64,000 nt of DNA, taken from contig JARFJB010000113.1 in the NCBI GenBank assembly GCA_036346205.1, forward strand, positions 314,001-378,000, given 5' to 3'. A model generated the notes under the pieces. That model made no database searches. It was not told the origin of the DNA and worked only from the letters and a program-made list of their open reading frames with translations. This DNA comes from Vesta saturnalis (Eukaryota; Arthropoda; Insecta; Coleoptera; Lampyridae). The position numbers and the translations under genes are program-made. Positions 43,625 through 53,759 of this stretch are shown one piece after another (position 1 is the stretch's first letter; each line of letters opens with the position of its first letter).

Positions 43625-44276
43625 TCACCATCTTGTCTTTAAATGTAGTCCTATCGTTATGACTTCACGGTTACAATTGATGAGATCTCCGTCTTGGTCT
43701 ACTATTTTAAGTGTTATGGTTGAAGTGGTGAATGTATTTATAGCTAAATAGATGACATGTAGAGGGAATTCAATTATTTTGTATCACGCTGGTACACTGG
43801 GAAGGAATTGATGAATAATATGTGATGACTCTCCATTTTTGAAACTTCCACTTGTTATATTGCAATCGATAATTAACGAATTAATCATAATAATGTTAAT
43901 AGGATTTTCAGAGGTATGCAATTCTTCACCTTCGTAAACTTTTTTGTTAAATCCCAGTATAGGTCCTATCGAATTTAATGTCATCTGTTGCTTTCATAGT
44001 ATTATTATTCGCTTGTAAATTAATAAATCCTCTTGACTTCTTCACTATATCATTAATATGTTTATAGATATTCGCGATTTCATATGTTCCTGGTAGTATT
44101 GTAATTGTAGTTTTTCCAAATACGGGTTGGGTGTTCTTGGAACTAATATTTTGTATAGTATTGAAAGATTCAAAACTAGTCAACCCTATTACATATTCCG
44201 ACTCATTATCGAGATAAATCGGTGGGTTGAGGTTGGCTTGTAAGATACAGCTTGTACCGGTAAATGTGTACGACAT
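43625..44276 (-). pseudogene. Second Polinton structural protein, probable minor capsid
   Basis: Starts MSYTFTGTSCILQANLNPPI at 44276. Then YVIGLTSFESFNTIQNI, TITILPGTYEIANIYKHIND and LQANNNTMKATDD. A shift near 43975 leads into LNSIGPILGFNKKVYEG and INSLIIDCNITSGSFKNGES. After one stop near 43783 it resumes with YKIIEFPLHVIYLAINTF, KIVDQDGDLIN and a stop at 43625. Familiar as a conserved Maverick ORF next to the protease; the minor-capsid role is an inference. Confidence 0.55.
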
Positions 44277-44309
44277 TACGATCAAGCAACGACTACCGAG
44301 AATCAAAAC

Positions 44310-44577
44310 GAGCCGGAATATAAAAATCGTGAGACTAAATGACCGCAATTGTATGTATTGAAGTTTTGAACTTTGGTAAAGTTATAGTCAATCGTGCTTC
44401 TGTTACCATCACAAATAGTGAATTAATCCTAATGGTGGTTTAACATGTCCTATGCTATCAAACTATGTAATATGCCCATTACGCTTGATGTAAGCCGTCC
44501 AGTGTGTTCCCATGTTATTTTGATCATCCAAATTCACGATACCACATTCATTCGTATGGATTCGTGTAGGTAATTTA

Positions 44578-44581
<4 letters not shown>
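44310..44581 (-). pseudogene. Adenain-like cysteine protease (Polinton maturation protease)
   Basis: Visible elements in catalytic order: NECGIVNLDDQNNMGTHWTA (His of the triad in GTHW), then FDSIGHVKPPLGL just after an in-frame TAG replacing the expected Tyr, and NTYNCGHLVSRFL with the nucleophilic Cys near 44340. Further stops lie at about 44410. The N-terminus is cut at 44581 by a TA microsatellite. Processes capsid precursors in related elements. Confidence 0.75.
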
Positions 44582-44645
<64 letters not shown>

Positions 44646-44650
44646 GTATA
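44582..44650. repeat. (TA)n microsatellite inside the Polinton
   Basis: About 57 bp of TA directly abutting the protease fragment. Confidence 0.95.
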
Positions 44651-44788
44651 TAAATATTATATCCCTCTAAAATAGGGGATTTTTAATTTTTCAACAAATT
44701 TTGATAGCCCAACCTTACTTAAGGCGTGACGTGGTAGCTTCAGTGGGATTTTTTTGAATAGGGTTGTAGATATAGGCCTAAACCTCGC

Positions 44789-44971
44789 TTATATGGTTTT
44801 ACATATAAGCCTTTTCCCTGTAACCGCTTTTGCAACTAAGGCTGCACCTCCACCGTAAGAATAAGAGGTATGAATCCCCCACGTTTCGGTATTAGTAATA
44901 TTCTGTTTCAACAAGATACCACCAATCTTAAGCATGTGTATGATGATCACGTTAATGTAGCTATGTGGCAT
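44789..44971 (-). CDS. Small Polinton ORF, function unknown
   Basis: 60 codons with internal KQNITNTETWGIHTSYSYGG. Glycine/alanine-rich centre. It may be a decayed core-type protein, but I do not recognise it with confidence. The rest of 44650-45130 shows nothing. Confidence 0.25.
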   Translation of the reverse strand: MPHSYINVIIIHMLKIGGILLKQNITNTETWGIHTSYSYGGGAALVAKAVTGKRLICKTI

Positions 44972-45132
44972 TTGATAGATTTAAGGACTTGTGTTTCTGT
45001 TGCTGACGTGGCAAATTTGGATTTCTTGTGATTGATAAAGAGAGTGATGTTAATGCAGGTTGTTTCCGTAAGGGATTTGACTGTTACATTGCATTATAAA
45101 TAGTGCACTAGTAATGTAAACATGCTGTAGTA

Positions 45133-46030
45133 ATGGAGGAGCGCTTAGTACTAGACATTTTTTGTGCTCGCAAGAGTGTGCAACAAAAATATGCTGGTTT
45201 AACGGAAGATACTGCACTTACAGAGCGTGCAATGGAGGCACACTTTAAACCTACAACACAGCCATTGAAACAATTGATTACTAAACAAGATGGTTCCCTC
45301 GTCAAAGCTGAACCCTTTACATTTGAATTCGGAAAAAATGAGCATATTGCACGTGAAAATGAATTTTTTTTTACATCGCACGCCTAAAACCTCTGGAACT
45401 CGAAAGGCACCACCTGACGCCATTCCACAAGTTTTAGAGGAAACTGTGTTTGCTGATACCACACATGGCGACGAGGGGGAGATTCCTACTTTACAACAAT
45501 TGAAATCAGAACTGTTAGCTGCTGGATCTCAACCGGCCTTTGAAGAGTACCTTAATCAGTATGAAGGATTAGCGAAATATTATGTGGAGGTATATATAGA
45601 GATCCTGAAGATGAGTACGATTTGACATATGGCGTACACTTTCTTTCCGAAAAAGAGAAATCTTTTATTGGTCATGCTAAACTCGACTTTGTTGGAGAGA
45701 ATTTTCGTATCGCTCTTCCTAGTGGATCATCCTTAGATTATGATGGAACTCCGGGATTATATTGAGCTACTGTTTAAAAAAGCTCCTACGGGATACAAAT
45801 AGTGATCAACAGCAATACAATGACATTGCTGCACAAATGCTGCCCGACGTAATTATAACCCAGATGATAAAATCCAAGGCGCTAATAGTAGGAAATACAT
45901 TGAGATCATTAAACCAGTACTTCAACCTCGAAAACTCCGCGCTACATCAACTATTGCAACTCGCACAACTTCTATCTCAAAAAGAGAGGGTGGAATGAAA
46001 CTATTACGATATAACAAAGCTATTGAGTTT
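45133..46030 (+). pseudogene. DUF8207-type Polinton protein
   Basis: ATG at 45133 (MEERLVLDIFCARKSVQQKY). Continues through frames with TLQQLKSELLAAGSQPAFEE (45490) and DLTYGVHFL...FIGHAKLDFV (45620-45690). The family signature YDGTPGLYELLFKKAP spans a stop at about 45762, followed by SDQQQYNDIAAQML. Function unknown; found in insect Mavericks. Confidence 0.6.
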
Positions 46031-46119
46031 GTACCTTGAAATGATCCGAATAAATTAGTGGATTGGTTGCGGGAATCATTGGGATCAATGTCGGCAGGAA
46101 ATACTAGCAATCACAACGA

Positions 46120-46180
<61 letters not shown>
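46120..46180. repeat. (TA)n at left border of nested PLE
   Basis: About 57 bp of TA; its counterpart is at 48847-48914. Confidence 0.95.
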
Positions 46181-46182
<2 letters not shown>

Positions 46183-46270
46183 TCTATTTAAATTTCCACA
46201 AGTATTAATGTTTAAATAAGACATATTTTCTTTGAAACTTGTGTAAATAAACGTACAAATTAATTCAACG

Positions 46271-46301
46271 TTTCGGGAACGTCCTTTGTTCCCTTTGTCA
46301 A
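46271..46301 (-). ncRNA. Degenerate hammerhead-like core, PLE 2 left end
   Basis: Minus strand: TTGACAAA in place of CTGATGA, stem GGGAAC/GTTCCC, then GAAACG. Same order as the PLE 1 cores, but the catalytic box is altered. Confidence 0.4.
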
Positions 46302-46398
46302 GAATTTATTTGACAATTACAGAAATTGAAATAAGGTAACTATTTTTTTTTTTATTATTTTAAAAGTACAGAATATGAAACAAGGCAACTAATTTAAT

Positions 46399-48318
46399 TT
46401 AATCTGGACGAGTGTGTTTGACTTCGGGTAGTTGGTCTAGTACATGATGTAGAAGGTGCAGAGGTGGGGACGTCATGAATAATTGTAGCATAAGTGTTTG
46501 AAATTTCTGGAAGATTAGGAGTTGGTTGAAATGTAGAATCAACTTGTTTAATGAGATTCTTCCAAATTTGTGGTATTCTAGAAGTGTCATCTCGTTTATT
46601 GAGGGCGTTTGGTCTTCTTCAATTTCAACTGCTTCTCTAATAATTCTTTCTTGTAAGGTATATACAGGTGCAATTAAACGGATATTGTTAGTGTTAATTT
46701 GGTGTCCTGTATCTAAATGATGTGTAGCTAAAGACGATGATGGATTGTGCTGCTTAATTGCTAATTGGTGTTCATCGGCTCTCGCATATAATATTCTGTT
46801 TGTTTGTCCTATATAAGTTCTTCGACAGTTGTTGCACGGTATCTCATACACTCCTTGGTTTTCATTAAGAATTTTGTCTTTGGGGTTTCTTAAAAGTTGG
46901 GACAAAGTTGAATGTGGTTTGAATACCGGTCTGAAGTCGTTTTTGGGAAATTTGTTTGCTATTCTGTCTGTAATTCCTTTTATATAAGGTAGAATAACAG
47001 GAATCTTTCGTTCATTGTTTGACAAGCTATTATTTCTTGGTCTTCTTATTTCGTTGGTAATTTTCAATATTTCTTGATCTTTGTATCCATTTTGAACTAG
47101 TATTTTATTAATAGTCTTCGTCTCTTCCGTTCTAGAATTTTGGTCAGATAAGTGGTAAGAGCGGTATATCAAGGATTTCATAACGCTACGTAATTGACCA
47201 GGGTGATGATGCGATAGAGAGTTCAAGTATCTATTCGTATGTGTTGGTTTTCGATAAACTTTGTGTGTAAATTTACCATTAGGAAGTCTTGTTATTAGGG
47301 TGTCCAAAAAAGGGAGTGAATTATTTTCTTCAACTTCCATAGTAAATTTGATGTTGTCGTGAATGTTGTTAATGTGTCCAAGAAAATGGTTCAAGTTTCC
47401 TTTTCCATGGGGCCAAACTACAAATGTGTCGTCAACATAACGAAACCAACATTTAGGTTTTAAATCTGCAGAATTTAAAGCAGTGGTTTCAAAATGTTCC
47501 ATATATACATTCGCAAAAGCTGGAGAGAGTGGCGAGCCCATAGGTGCTCCTTGAATTTGCTTGTAGAATTGTCCTTTATATGTAAAATAGGTTGAGTGCA
47601 TACAGTGGTTTATTAATTTGAGTATATCTTGGTTTATTGAGTGTTTTTCTTCTAGAATTTTCATCGTGTCTTCAATAGGTATTTTGGTGAAAAGTGACGT
47701 TATGTCGAAGCTAACTAAAATGTCATTTGGAGCCAAAGGTACCATTTTGAGTTTGTGTAGAAAATCATAAGAGTTTTTGATGTACGATACAGCATTTTCA
47801 CAAATCGGTTGAATAATTTTTGCTAGATAACGAGCAAGGTCATGAGTCGGAGAATTGAATGCACTGACGATAGGACGTAATGGCCAGTTTTCTTTATGTA
47901 TTTTTGGGAGTCCGTAGATTTTGGGGATTCTTGAACTCTTCTCTCTTGGAATTAGTTTCTGCTTTGTTTCTTTGTCTAATTTTGTAGAATTAATGATAGA
48001 TTTTGTTGTTTTTTCTATGTAGGTGGTAGGATTGCACTGATTTTTCTTATATTCTGAAGAAGTTAGCAGTTCAGACATCTTGTGGTGATAGTCTTTAGAG
48101 TTGACAATGACAGTAGCGTTTCCTTTGTCAGCGGGTAGTATTAATATTTGGTCGTCCTTTTTGATTTGGTTTAACATTTGGAGGTCTTGTTTGGTGATAT
48201 TTTGTTTCGGAAGTTTGCAGTTCTGAAGAATGTGTGCTACGTTGAGCCTAATTTCGTCAGCGACCGTAGATTCTGTATCCTTTAAGGCGTATTCTACGTT
48301 GGTAATGATGTGCAGCAC
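46399..48318 (-). CDS. PLE reverse transcriptase + GIY-YIG endonuclease, open
   Basis: One uninterrupted 639-codon frame. RT: LILPADKGNATVIVN (about 48150), YGLPKIHKENWPLRPIVS, LVSFDITSLFTKIPIE (first palm Asp), IQGAPMGSPLSPAFANVYME and WFRYVDDTFVVWPHGKG (about 47440, catalytic YVDD), SLPFLDTLITRL. GIY-YIG: GVYEIPCNNCRRTYIGQTNR (46860-46800), then HHLDTGHQ. The N-terminal 100 or so residues of the family are missing because the start is formed at the foldback joint. Intact catalysis makes it the youngest PLE here. Confidence 0.85.
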   Translation of the reverse strand: MLHIITNVEYALKDTESTVADEIRLNVAHILQNCKLPKQNITKQDLQMLNQIKKDDQILILPADKGNATVIVNSKDYHHKMSELLTSSEYKKNQCNPTTYIEKTTKSIINSTKLDKETKQKLIPREKSSRIPKIYGLPKIHKENWPLRPIVSAFNSPTHDLARYLAKIIQPICENAVSYIKNSYDFLHKLKMVPLAPNDILVSFDITSLFTKIPIEDTMKILEEKHSINQDILKLINHCMHSTYFTYKGQFYKQIQGAPMGSPLSPAFANVYMEHFETTALNSADLKPKCWFRYVDDTFVVWPHGKGNLNHFLGHINNIHDNIKFTMEVEENNSLPFLDTLITRLPNGKFTHKVYRKPTHTNRYLNSLSHHHPGQLRSVMKSLIYRSYHLSDQNSRTEETKTINKILVQNGYKDQEILKITNEIRRPRNNSLSNNERKIPVILPYIKGITDRIANKFPKNDFRPVFKPHSTLSQLLRNPKDKILNENQGVYEIPCNNCRRTYIGQTNRILYARADEHQLAIKQHNPSSSLATHHLDTGHQINTNNIRLIAPVYTLQERIIREAVEIEEDQTPSINEMTLLEYHKFGRISLNKLILHFNQLLIFQKFQTLMLQLFMTSPPLHLLHHVLDQLPEVKHTRPD

Positions 48319-48842
48319 AATCCATCATCGTCTTTAGCTACACATCATTTAGATACAGGACACCAAATTAACACTAACAATATCCGTTTAATTGCACCTT
48401 TATATACCTTACAAGAAAGAATTATTAGAGAAGCAGTTGAAATTGAAAGAAGACCAAACGCCCTCAATAAACGAGATGACACTTCTAGAATACCACAAAT
48501 TTGGAAGAATCTCATTAAACAAGTTGATTCTACATTTCAACCAACTCCTAATCTTCCAGAAATTTCAAACACTTATGCTACAATTATTCATGACGTCCCC
48601 ACCTCTGCACCTTCTACATCATGTACTAGACCAACTACCGAAGTCAAACACACTCGTCCAGATTAAATTAAATTAGTTGCCTTGTTTCATATTCTGTACT
48701 TTTAAAAAAAAAAAATAGTTACCTTATTTCAATTTCTGTAATTGTCAAATAAATTCTTGACAAAGGGAACAAAGGACGTTCCCGAAACGTTGAATTAATT
48801 TGTACGTTTATTTACACAAGTTTCAAAGAAAATATGTCTTAT
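48314..48842 (+). pseudogene. Inverted copy of the PLE 3' end
   Basis: Repeats the last part of the GIY-YIG domain (NPSSSLATHHLDTGHQINT), the C-terminal tail to about 48666 and the 3' UTR including the hammerhead-like core. A one-base shift relative to the main copy occurs near 48460. Confidence 0.85.
48757..48787 (+). ncRNA. Degenerate hammerhead-like core, PLE 2 right end
   Basis: Mirror of 46271-46301: TTGACAAA, GGGAAC, 7-nt loop, GTTCCC, GAAA. Confidence 0.4.
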
Positions 48843-48843
48843 T

Positions 48844-48846
<3 letters not shown>

Positions 48847-48914
<68 letters not shown>
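48847..48914. repeat. (AT)n at right border of nested PLE
   Basis: About 68 bp of AT. Confidence 0.95.
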
Positions 48915-48916
<2 letters not shown>

Positions 48917-48959
48917 GACGAATTACTTAAAGCGAAAGTAATAAAGTAAGATCTCTTGT

Positions 48960-49416
48960 TATAAACCTATTCCTATATTCATTTCATTTCATTGTTACAA
49001 CGACCATCACTACGGATACTACTACATATCCAGCACTGATTGCAATAGATAAATTTGGTGGGTACCTTCATCATCAAATGACAATAGATAAATTTGGTAA
49101 ACATATTGCTCAGCATTCTGGTAATCTTCATTATGAAGCTTTCATTTATTTCTCTGGAATAGCCATTAAAAGGAGAATTACTATCCCTACTGGTGTAGTT
49201 GACACATATACACTTCCCTATAACGAAGGCACCGTAGTGTATTGCAAGTGGTGTCATCCAGGTCTCGAACTTAACATAAATGATAAAAAGTTTGCGCTTG
49301 CTAGCGATGTAATTGGTCACCACATAACAAGGTATGCTGCAATTAAAGTGACTATACCAGAGTTTATACATTTTACAACTGCGACTACCTTCCATAACAC
49401 AATCCAAAATGATAAA
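48960..49416 (+). pseudogene. Probable Polinton ORF upstream of integrase
   Basis: Open frame with HYEAFIYFSGIAIKRRIT, VDTYTLPYNEGTVVYCKWCH and VIGHHITRYAAIKVTIPEF. It resembles a conserved Maverick ORF of unknown role. Fused in frame to the integrase start, probably through loss of the intergenic stop. Confidence 0.4.
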
Positions 49417-49948
49417 ATGAGTAAAGCTGATGTTGTTGAAGAACTGCACAAACCAGCGAGAAGAAATTTTCCGCGGCGTTGTGTGGTACTTAAAGGTTTA
49501 AATGATCTGTTTCAAGCTGACTTAGTAGAAATTATGCTCAGGTAAATAAAGGATTTCGATACATTTTAGCAGTAATAAATGTATTTTCTAAATATGTGTG
49601 TGCTTATCCCATCAAACGCAAGAATGGTCGCAATGAATAAACTTTTGTCTGGTTTGCAAAGGACACCAAATAAGCATATTATCTAAGGGTTACACACCTA
49701 ATCGGAGTTACGAAGTCTTTGGAATATCAGCATTGAAACGTTCCAGTCCAATTACCTACACATTACGTGATAGTCGAGATGAAAAGATACAAGGACGTTT
49801 CTATGAGCCAGAACTTCAAAGTGTGAAACATACTGATATTCACCTCGTAGAACGTGTAATACGACTTCAAGGAAATATGTCTCTCGTTAAATGGTTAGGT
49901 TTTGATAATTCTAACAATTCATGGATTTCTAACGAAGATATTATATAA
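49417..49948 (+). pseudogene. Retroviral-type integrase with chromodomain, core deleted
   Basis: Inserts Polinton DNA. N-terminal DVVEELHKPARRNFPRRCVV then LFQADLVEI (first catalytic Asp). A shift near 49530 gives GFRYILAVINVFSKYVCAYP (49560-49605). The rest of the catalytic core, with the second Asp and Glu, is missing. The C-terminal chromodomain is readable from about 49733: ITYTLRDSRDEKIQGRFYEP, LVERVIRLQGNMSLVKWLGF and NSWISNEDII, stop at 49948. Cannot be active. Confidence 0.75.
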
Positions 49949-49959
49949 TACGTTCTGTA

Positions 49960-50600
49960 CGATTAATTATATAGACTGTAATATTATTATGCAATAAATA
50001 ACTCTTTTTATTTTAAATTTTTATTTATATTAATACATACAATACTATACACTACTAAAGCGTTTCACAAACATGTAATCACAATGTTGCTTTTCCAGGG
50101 CTGCTGAAATTATTTTGCTACACTATTTTCTTCATAAACCGTGCAGAGTTTCTAGCTAACTGTTCCCATTCTCCTTTTGCTCCCATTTCACTACATCGTG
50201 AACTACGTTTTTGAGCTCATTAAAGCGGACCTCCACTTGTAGTGTTGTCATCTATCGAGAAATATGACTCGGTAAATGACATTCTATTACATGTACAAAT
50301 TGTTCCAAAGATATTTCTCTGAAGTTTTCTATTAATCGCTTACTTAATACAACAAATGCACTCTACACCATCGTCATGCGATTGAAAATATTTCACACAC
50401 AGACGTATCCTACTACCATACTTATAAACTAGATTATCTAAATAGTCATCACTAAACGTGCTCCGTCCATACACTTTTTCATTAAGCATCAAATTCTAAT
50501 GATTGAAATTGGCATATTAGGCTTTGCACTACACAACCTCAAGGTCTATCCTACTATTTCATAGGTTACCTACAATTTTTTCAAAGTAATTTCTTCCTTT
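49960..50600 (-). pseudogene. Unrecognised decayed Polinton gene
   Basis: Readable minus-strand pieces include NLMLNEKVYGRSTFSDDYLD, YKYGSRIRLCVKYFQSHDDG (50480-50360) and MTTLQVEVRFNELKNVVHDV from about 50253. Frames shift often. No family recognised. Confidence 0.3.
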
Positions 50601-50670
50601 AATGGTAGGGGTAACTACACATATAGTATCGTATTATTTCCCACATTGTCAGCATGCCTGAAGCCCAGTA

Positions 50671-51093
50671 CAAAATGATTGGGATGCTAAAGAGTGCTAC
50701 CAACCATTACCACTTTTTAATCTAAGCGCGCGGCGAGCATATGAACTAATACCAAACTGGGTGCAATTTGAAAAAAAGGGACTACTGCCTTCTACGACAT
50801 TAGAAGCGCTAAAGAATACACATGAAGATGTGCAGTGGAATACTGAATGGTTTGCCAACCTGGATAAACGAATTCGCTACTTCCACCATCATTCCTTCAT
50901 GGGTAATTTGGGATATTATTCACAGACATTTGCCCTTCATACTCGTTCTCATCTTGCTGGCCATATGCACGTATTTTATGCCTGCTACAAAGCATTGCAA
51001 CCAAGTGACTACCGAGTTATTGACCACCATACACATATAGATAGGCGGGCCGCAATTTACCACATGCCACACCAAGAACACTGGTGCTCATAG
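50671..51093 (+). CDS. Unrecognised Polinton ORF
   Basis: About 140 open codons without a clear ATG at the start (an internal ATG lies at 50761). Early part FNLSARRAYELIPNWVQFEK then GLLPSTTLEAL has the spacing of a SOCS-box-like element (hydrophobic ARRA helix, then LP..L...L), which is only a suggestion. The C-terminus is His-rich (YRVIDHHTHIDRRAAIYHMP). Lies just before the BIR ORF on the same strand. Confidence 0.35.
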   Translation, partial: QNDWDAKECYQPLPLFNLSARRAYELIPNWVQFEKKGLLPSTTLEALKNTHEDVQWNTEWFANLDKRIRYFHHHSFMGNLGYYSQTFALHTRSHLAGHMHVFYACYKALQPSDYRVIDHHTHIDRRAAIYHMPHQEHWCS

Positions 51094-51259
51094 TGTAGAG
51101 CACCCCCAATAATGTTGCACGAGGTATATGAAGATGATTCATGCATACTCTGCGGTGAAATGTATTATTTGGACAATTAATTTTTTTATAATGTATCTAA
51201 TGTATATACTGTATATAATAATTTCCTGTTAGCATCTTACTGTGTTCTACTGTGAGAAG

Positions 51260-51565
51260 ATGTGCGACGTGCCACCAACCTTTTATTATCCTCAATGTTA
51301 CAATTGTTTCGATAAACGTTTACTTGCGTATAGGACATGGTCTGGAGTTCACTAACTTCCATCGCTTGCAGCAGTAGGGTTCATTTCCATATATTCTGAT
51401 GATACAGTTGAATGCTTCATGTGTGGAGTTCGAATTAACCGATTGCAGCCATCGGACCCTCCGCAACAGGAACATCTCCGATGGACACCATACTGCACGT
51501 ACGTTCAATTACTTGCGCCACGTCCACGCAGGTGTAATGATACAGAAGTGGTAAGAATATATTAG
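51260..51565 (+). pseudogene. BIR (IAP-type) domain ORF with one stop, Polinton cargo
   Basis: 102 codons from ATG 51260. A first part with CYNCFDKRLLAYRTW is followed by TAA at about 51350, then LPSLAAVGFISIYSDDTVEC and the exact BIR zinc signature C-x2-C-x16-H-x6-C (ECFMCG to HLRWTPYC). BIR domains bind caspases or IAP antagonists; apoptosis inhibitors are known in large DNA viruses. Its 3' third lies in the terminal inverted repeat. A GTGGTAAGA near 51548 could be a donor to a further exon. No RING found. Confidence 0.72.
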
Positions 51566-51615
51566 CATATCGTTTTCTTTTTTATCTGTGTATTAGTGTT
51601 CTAAGTATAGTGTCA
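51440..51615 (-). repeat. Polinton right terminal inverted repeat
   Basis: Mirror of 36718-36990. The inner 100 bp is the end of the BIR ORF. Confidence 0.72.
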
Positions 51616-51949
51616 AAGAATGGTAAAAAATTACATGAGCAGGCCTTGAAAATAGTTATAAGAGTAGGTAGGGTGCGAAAATGGCCTTAAAAATGTGTAA
51701 CCTTTTAAAAGCATACGGTACGAATGACCTACATATTTTGCCACCTTGGAAATGTGGGACCTTTGAAAAGTAGCACACACGAATAACCTAGATATTGTAT
51801 AACCTTGGGCGGGTGGCACATTGAGAATGTAGTGACCTTGAAAATGTGGGACCTCGGAATTGTGGTGTGTTCCAAAAGTCTAAAATCTTACCTACTACAA
51901 TAGAATTTTGTAAATACCTGGGTCTTCCAAATTAATTTTTGTTTTTGGA
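51616..51949. other. Flank with degenerate short repeats
   Basis: Loose repetitions of AATGTGGGACCT and CGAATRACCTA phrases between 51715 and 51870. No coding. Confidence 0.4.
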
Positions 51950-51959
51950 TTGGAAAGAA

Positions 51960-52575
51960 CCGTACCAGTTTTAAATATTGTTTCTATTTTATGTTTTCTT
52001 GATGTTTTACTGATCTTGTCCGTTGTTCCCTTTACATATGATAGTAATATTTTGGTTGTTTGTTCTCCATCCTCTTCTCTGTCTTTCTTCTTCGCTGGTT
52101 TAAATGCTCTTTGAATGTCCTTGTTTTATATCCATTTTGTAGTAATGCTGTTTTGATTGTGTTCGTTTTCGCCTTGTGATTTTGCTCGTCTTTTAAGCGT
52201 TTGGACCTTGTGACCAAAGTTTGTACCACAGCATTCAGATGTGCCGGATGATGGTGAGACTTGGCATCTATTAGTGTGTACTGCTAGTCTTCTTGTATAC
52301 AAGCACATCTGAAAATGGGAGTTTTCCGTCTTCTACTTGCATTGTGAATTTAATTTTAGTGTACATTTCGTTCTGTTTCAAAAAGTTATTTAGTTTTCCT
52401 CGACCATGTGGCCAAATTATAAATGTGTCATTCACATATCTTAACCACAATTAGGGTTTGTGCCTTCTGGTAGCTGGTATTTTGTTTTTATTAAATCTAT
52501 AGTCTCCTTCAATGGTGCATTTGTGAATAGTGACACTACATCAAACCTCACTAGTAAGTAGTCACGAGTGTACAA
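51960..52575 (-). pseudogene. PLE RT, middle and C-terminal part, dead palm
   Basis: VRFDVVSLFTNAPLKETIDL (52545-52490), then the catalytic box as WLRYVNDTFIIWPHGRGKLN (about 52445), with Asn for the first catalytic Asp, KFTMQVEDGKLPFSDVLVYK, and a decayed thumb (QTLVTRSKRLKDEQNHKAKT). Deletion between palm and box. No GIY-YIG. Confidence 0.72.
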
Positions 52576-53670
52576 TATATCAAAACTGAATGAAATAACT
52601 ACAAAGGTACTCGCTAAAGGATTGAATTACCACGAAGAATCCCAACGGAAGAAATTATATGCAACGTGGAATCAGTGATTTCAAGCATGGACAACGACAC
52701 AGCGGAAACCATCCGTCAAGAAGTGATACGGGTAATGAGAAAGGCTCAACCACCGAAGAAGAATTTGACAATGGAGGAATTTCAGGCACTAAAAGCATTA
52801 AACAAAATAAAAACATTGCAATATTACCAGCGGACAGAGGCAATGTTACAGTCATTATGAACATGGAGGACTAAACAGAGTAAAAACTTGCTTCAAGACA
52901 CAGCATACAAACCAATTACAACGTGTCCAACAACTTATTTGGAAAAACAACGTAGGCAAAAATAAAAACATCGACCAGGAGATTCAACTAAAATTAATAC
53001 CGAGAGAGAAGTCGTCAAAAATTCCGAAGTTTTATGAGCCTCCAAAATCCATAAACCGGATGTACCATTAAGACCATTAGTGAACGCAATAGGATTACCA
53101 TTACCAATTGTCAAAGTATCTAGCCAAGCAGCTGCAACCGTATGCAGAAAAATCAAAGTCAGGTGAAAAACTCAAACCATTTTGTAAACTTAATAGCAAA
53201 GGAAAAAATTGAAGAAGACTACTTACTAGTGAGTTTTGAGTTGAAACATTTACAATTTAGACGCATGGTCGAGAAAAATTAAATAACTTTTAAAACATCT
53301 GAACGAAATGCACACTAAAGTTAAATTCATAAAGGAAGTAGAATAAAACGGGAAACTCCTATTTCTAGATGTGGTTGTATATAAGAAGACTAACAGCGTA
53401 GGACATATAGTACACAGAAAAACAACGCACCCTAATAGATATTTAAATGCTAAGTCTTACCATCATCCGGCACAACTGCAGGCTGTGGTACAAACTTTAG
53501 TCACAAGGTCCAAACGCTTAACAGGCGAGAAAAACGAGAAAAAACACAATTAAAACAGCATTACTACAAAACGGATATAAAAACAGGGACATTTAAAGAG
53601 CATTTAAACCAGCGAAGAAGAGGACGGAGAACAAACAACTAAAATATTACTAGTATATGTAGGGAACAAC
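52576..53670 (+). pseudogene. PLE RT, N-terminal and thumb parts, palm deleted
   Basis: KVLAKGLNY (52605), KRIPTEEIICNVESVISSMD, RQEVIRVMRKAQPPKKNLTM, NIAILPADRGNVTVIMN (52830), KLIPREKSSKIPKF, PPKIHKPDVPLRPLVNAI (53040-53090). After an internal deletion it resumes with KLLFLDVVVYKKTNS and NRYLNAKSYHHPAQLQAVVQ. The two copies together cover different parts of one ancestor. Confidence 0.72.
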
Positions 53671-53759
53671 GGACAAGATCAGCAAAATATTAAATTATTA
53701 TAAAGTTAGATTAAACAAATGAATTAGGTATCTTACTTCAGAAGCAGTAAAATTGTCAT

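Larger units (their letters stand above)
46186..48842. mobile_element. Second Penelope-like element with inverted 3' end, nested in the Polinton
   Basis: Minus-strand PLE whose 5' end is joined at about 48314 to an inverted copy of its own 3' 530 bp. Both outer borders therefore carry the same 3' sequence, next to TA tracts. The joint shares GCAGCACAATCC between the two arms. Confidence 0.85.
36718..51615. mobile_element. Maverick/Polinton-class element, decayed, with nested PLE
   Basis: Defined by matching inverted ends (36718-36990 with 51440-51615) and by protein-primed PolB, capsid-type genes, adenain-like protease, DUF8207-type gene and chromodomain integrase between them. About 14.9 kb including a 2.7-kb PLE insertion. 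Every recognised gene carries frameshifts, stops or deletions, so it is a fossil. No FtsK/A32-type packaging ATPase was found. The 6-bp target duplication could not be read. Confidence 0.82.
51950..53700. mobile_element. Third Penelope-like element pair, head-to-head, decayed
   Basis: Minus-strand PLE from about 52575 down to 51950 and plus-strand PLE from about 52576 to 53670 of the same family. The overlapping portion includes THPNRYLNAKSYHHPAQLQA on plus and its minus counterpart near 52290-52230. Spacer is essentially zero. Confidence 0.75.

Noticed and set aside
36718..51615. A currently active virus integration
   Set aside because: Every core gene carries disruptions, the integrase core and protease N-terminus are missing, and no packaging ATPase was found.
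51700..51870. CRISPR-like or satellite array
   Set aside because: Repeats are irregular, without constant spacing or length, in eukaryotic DNA.
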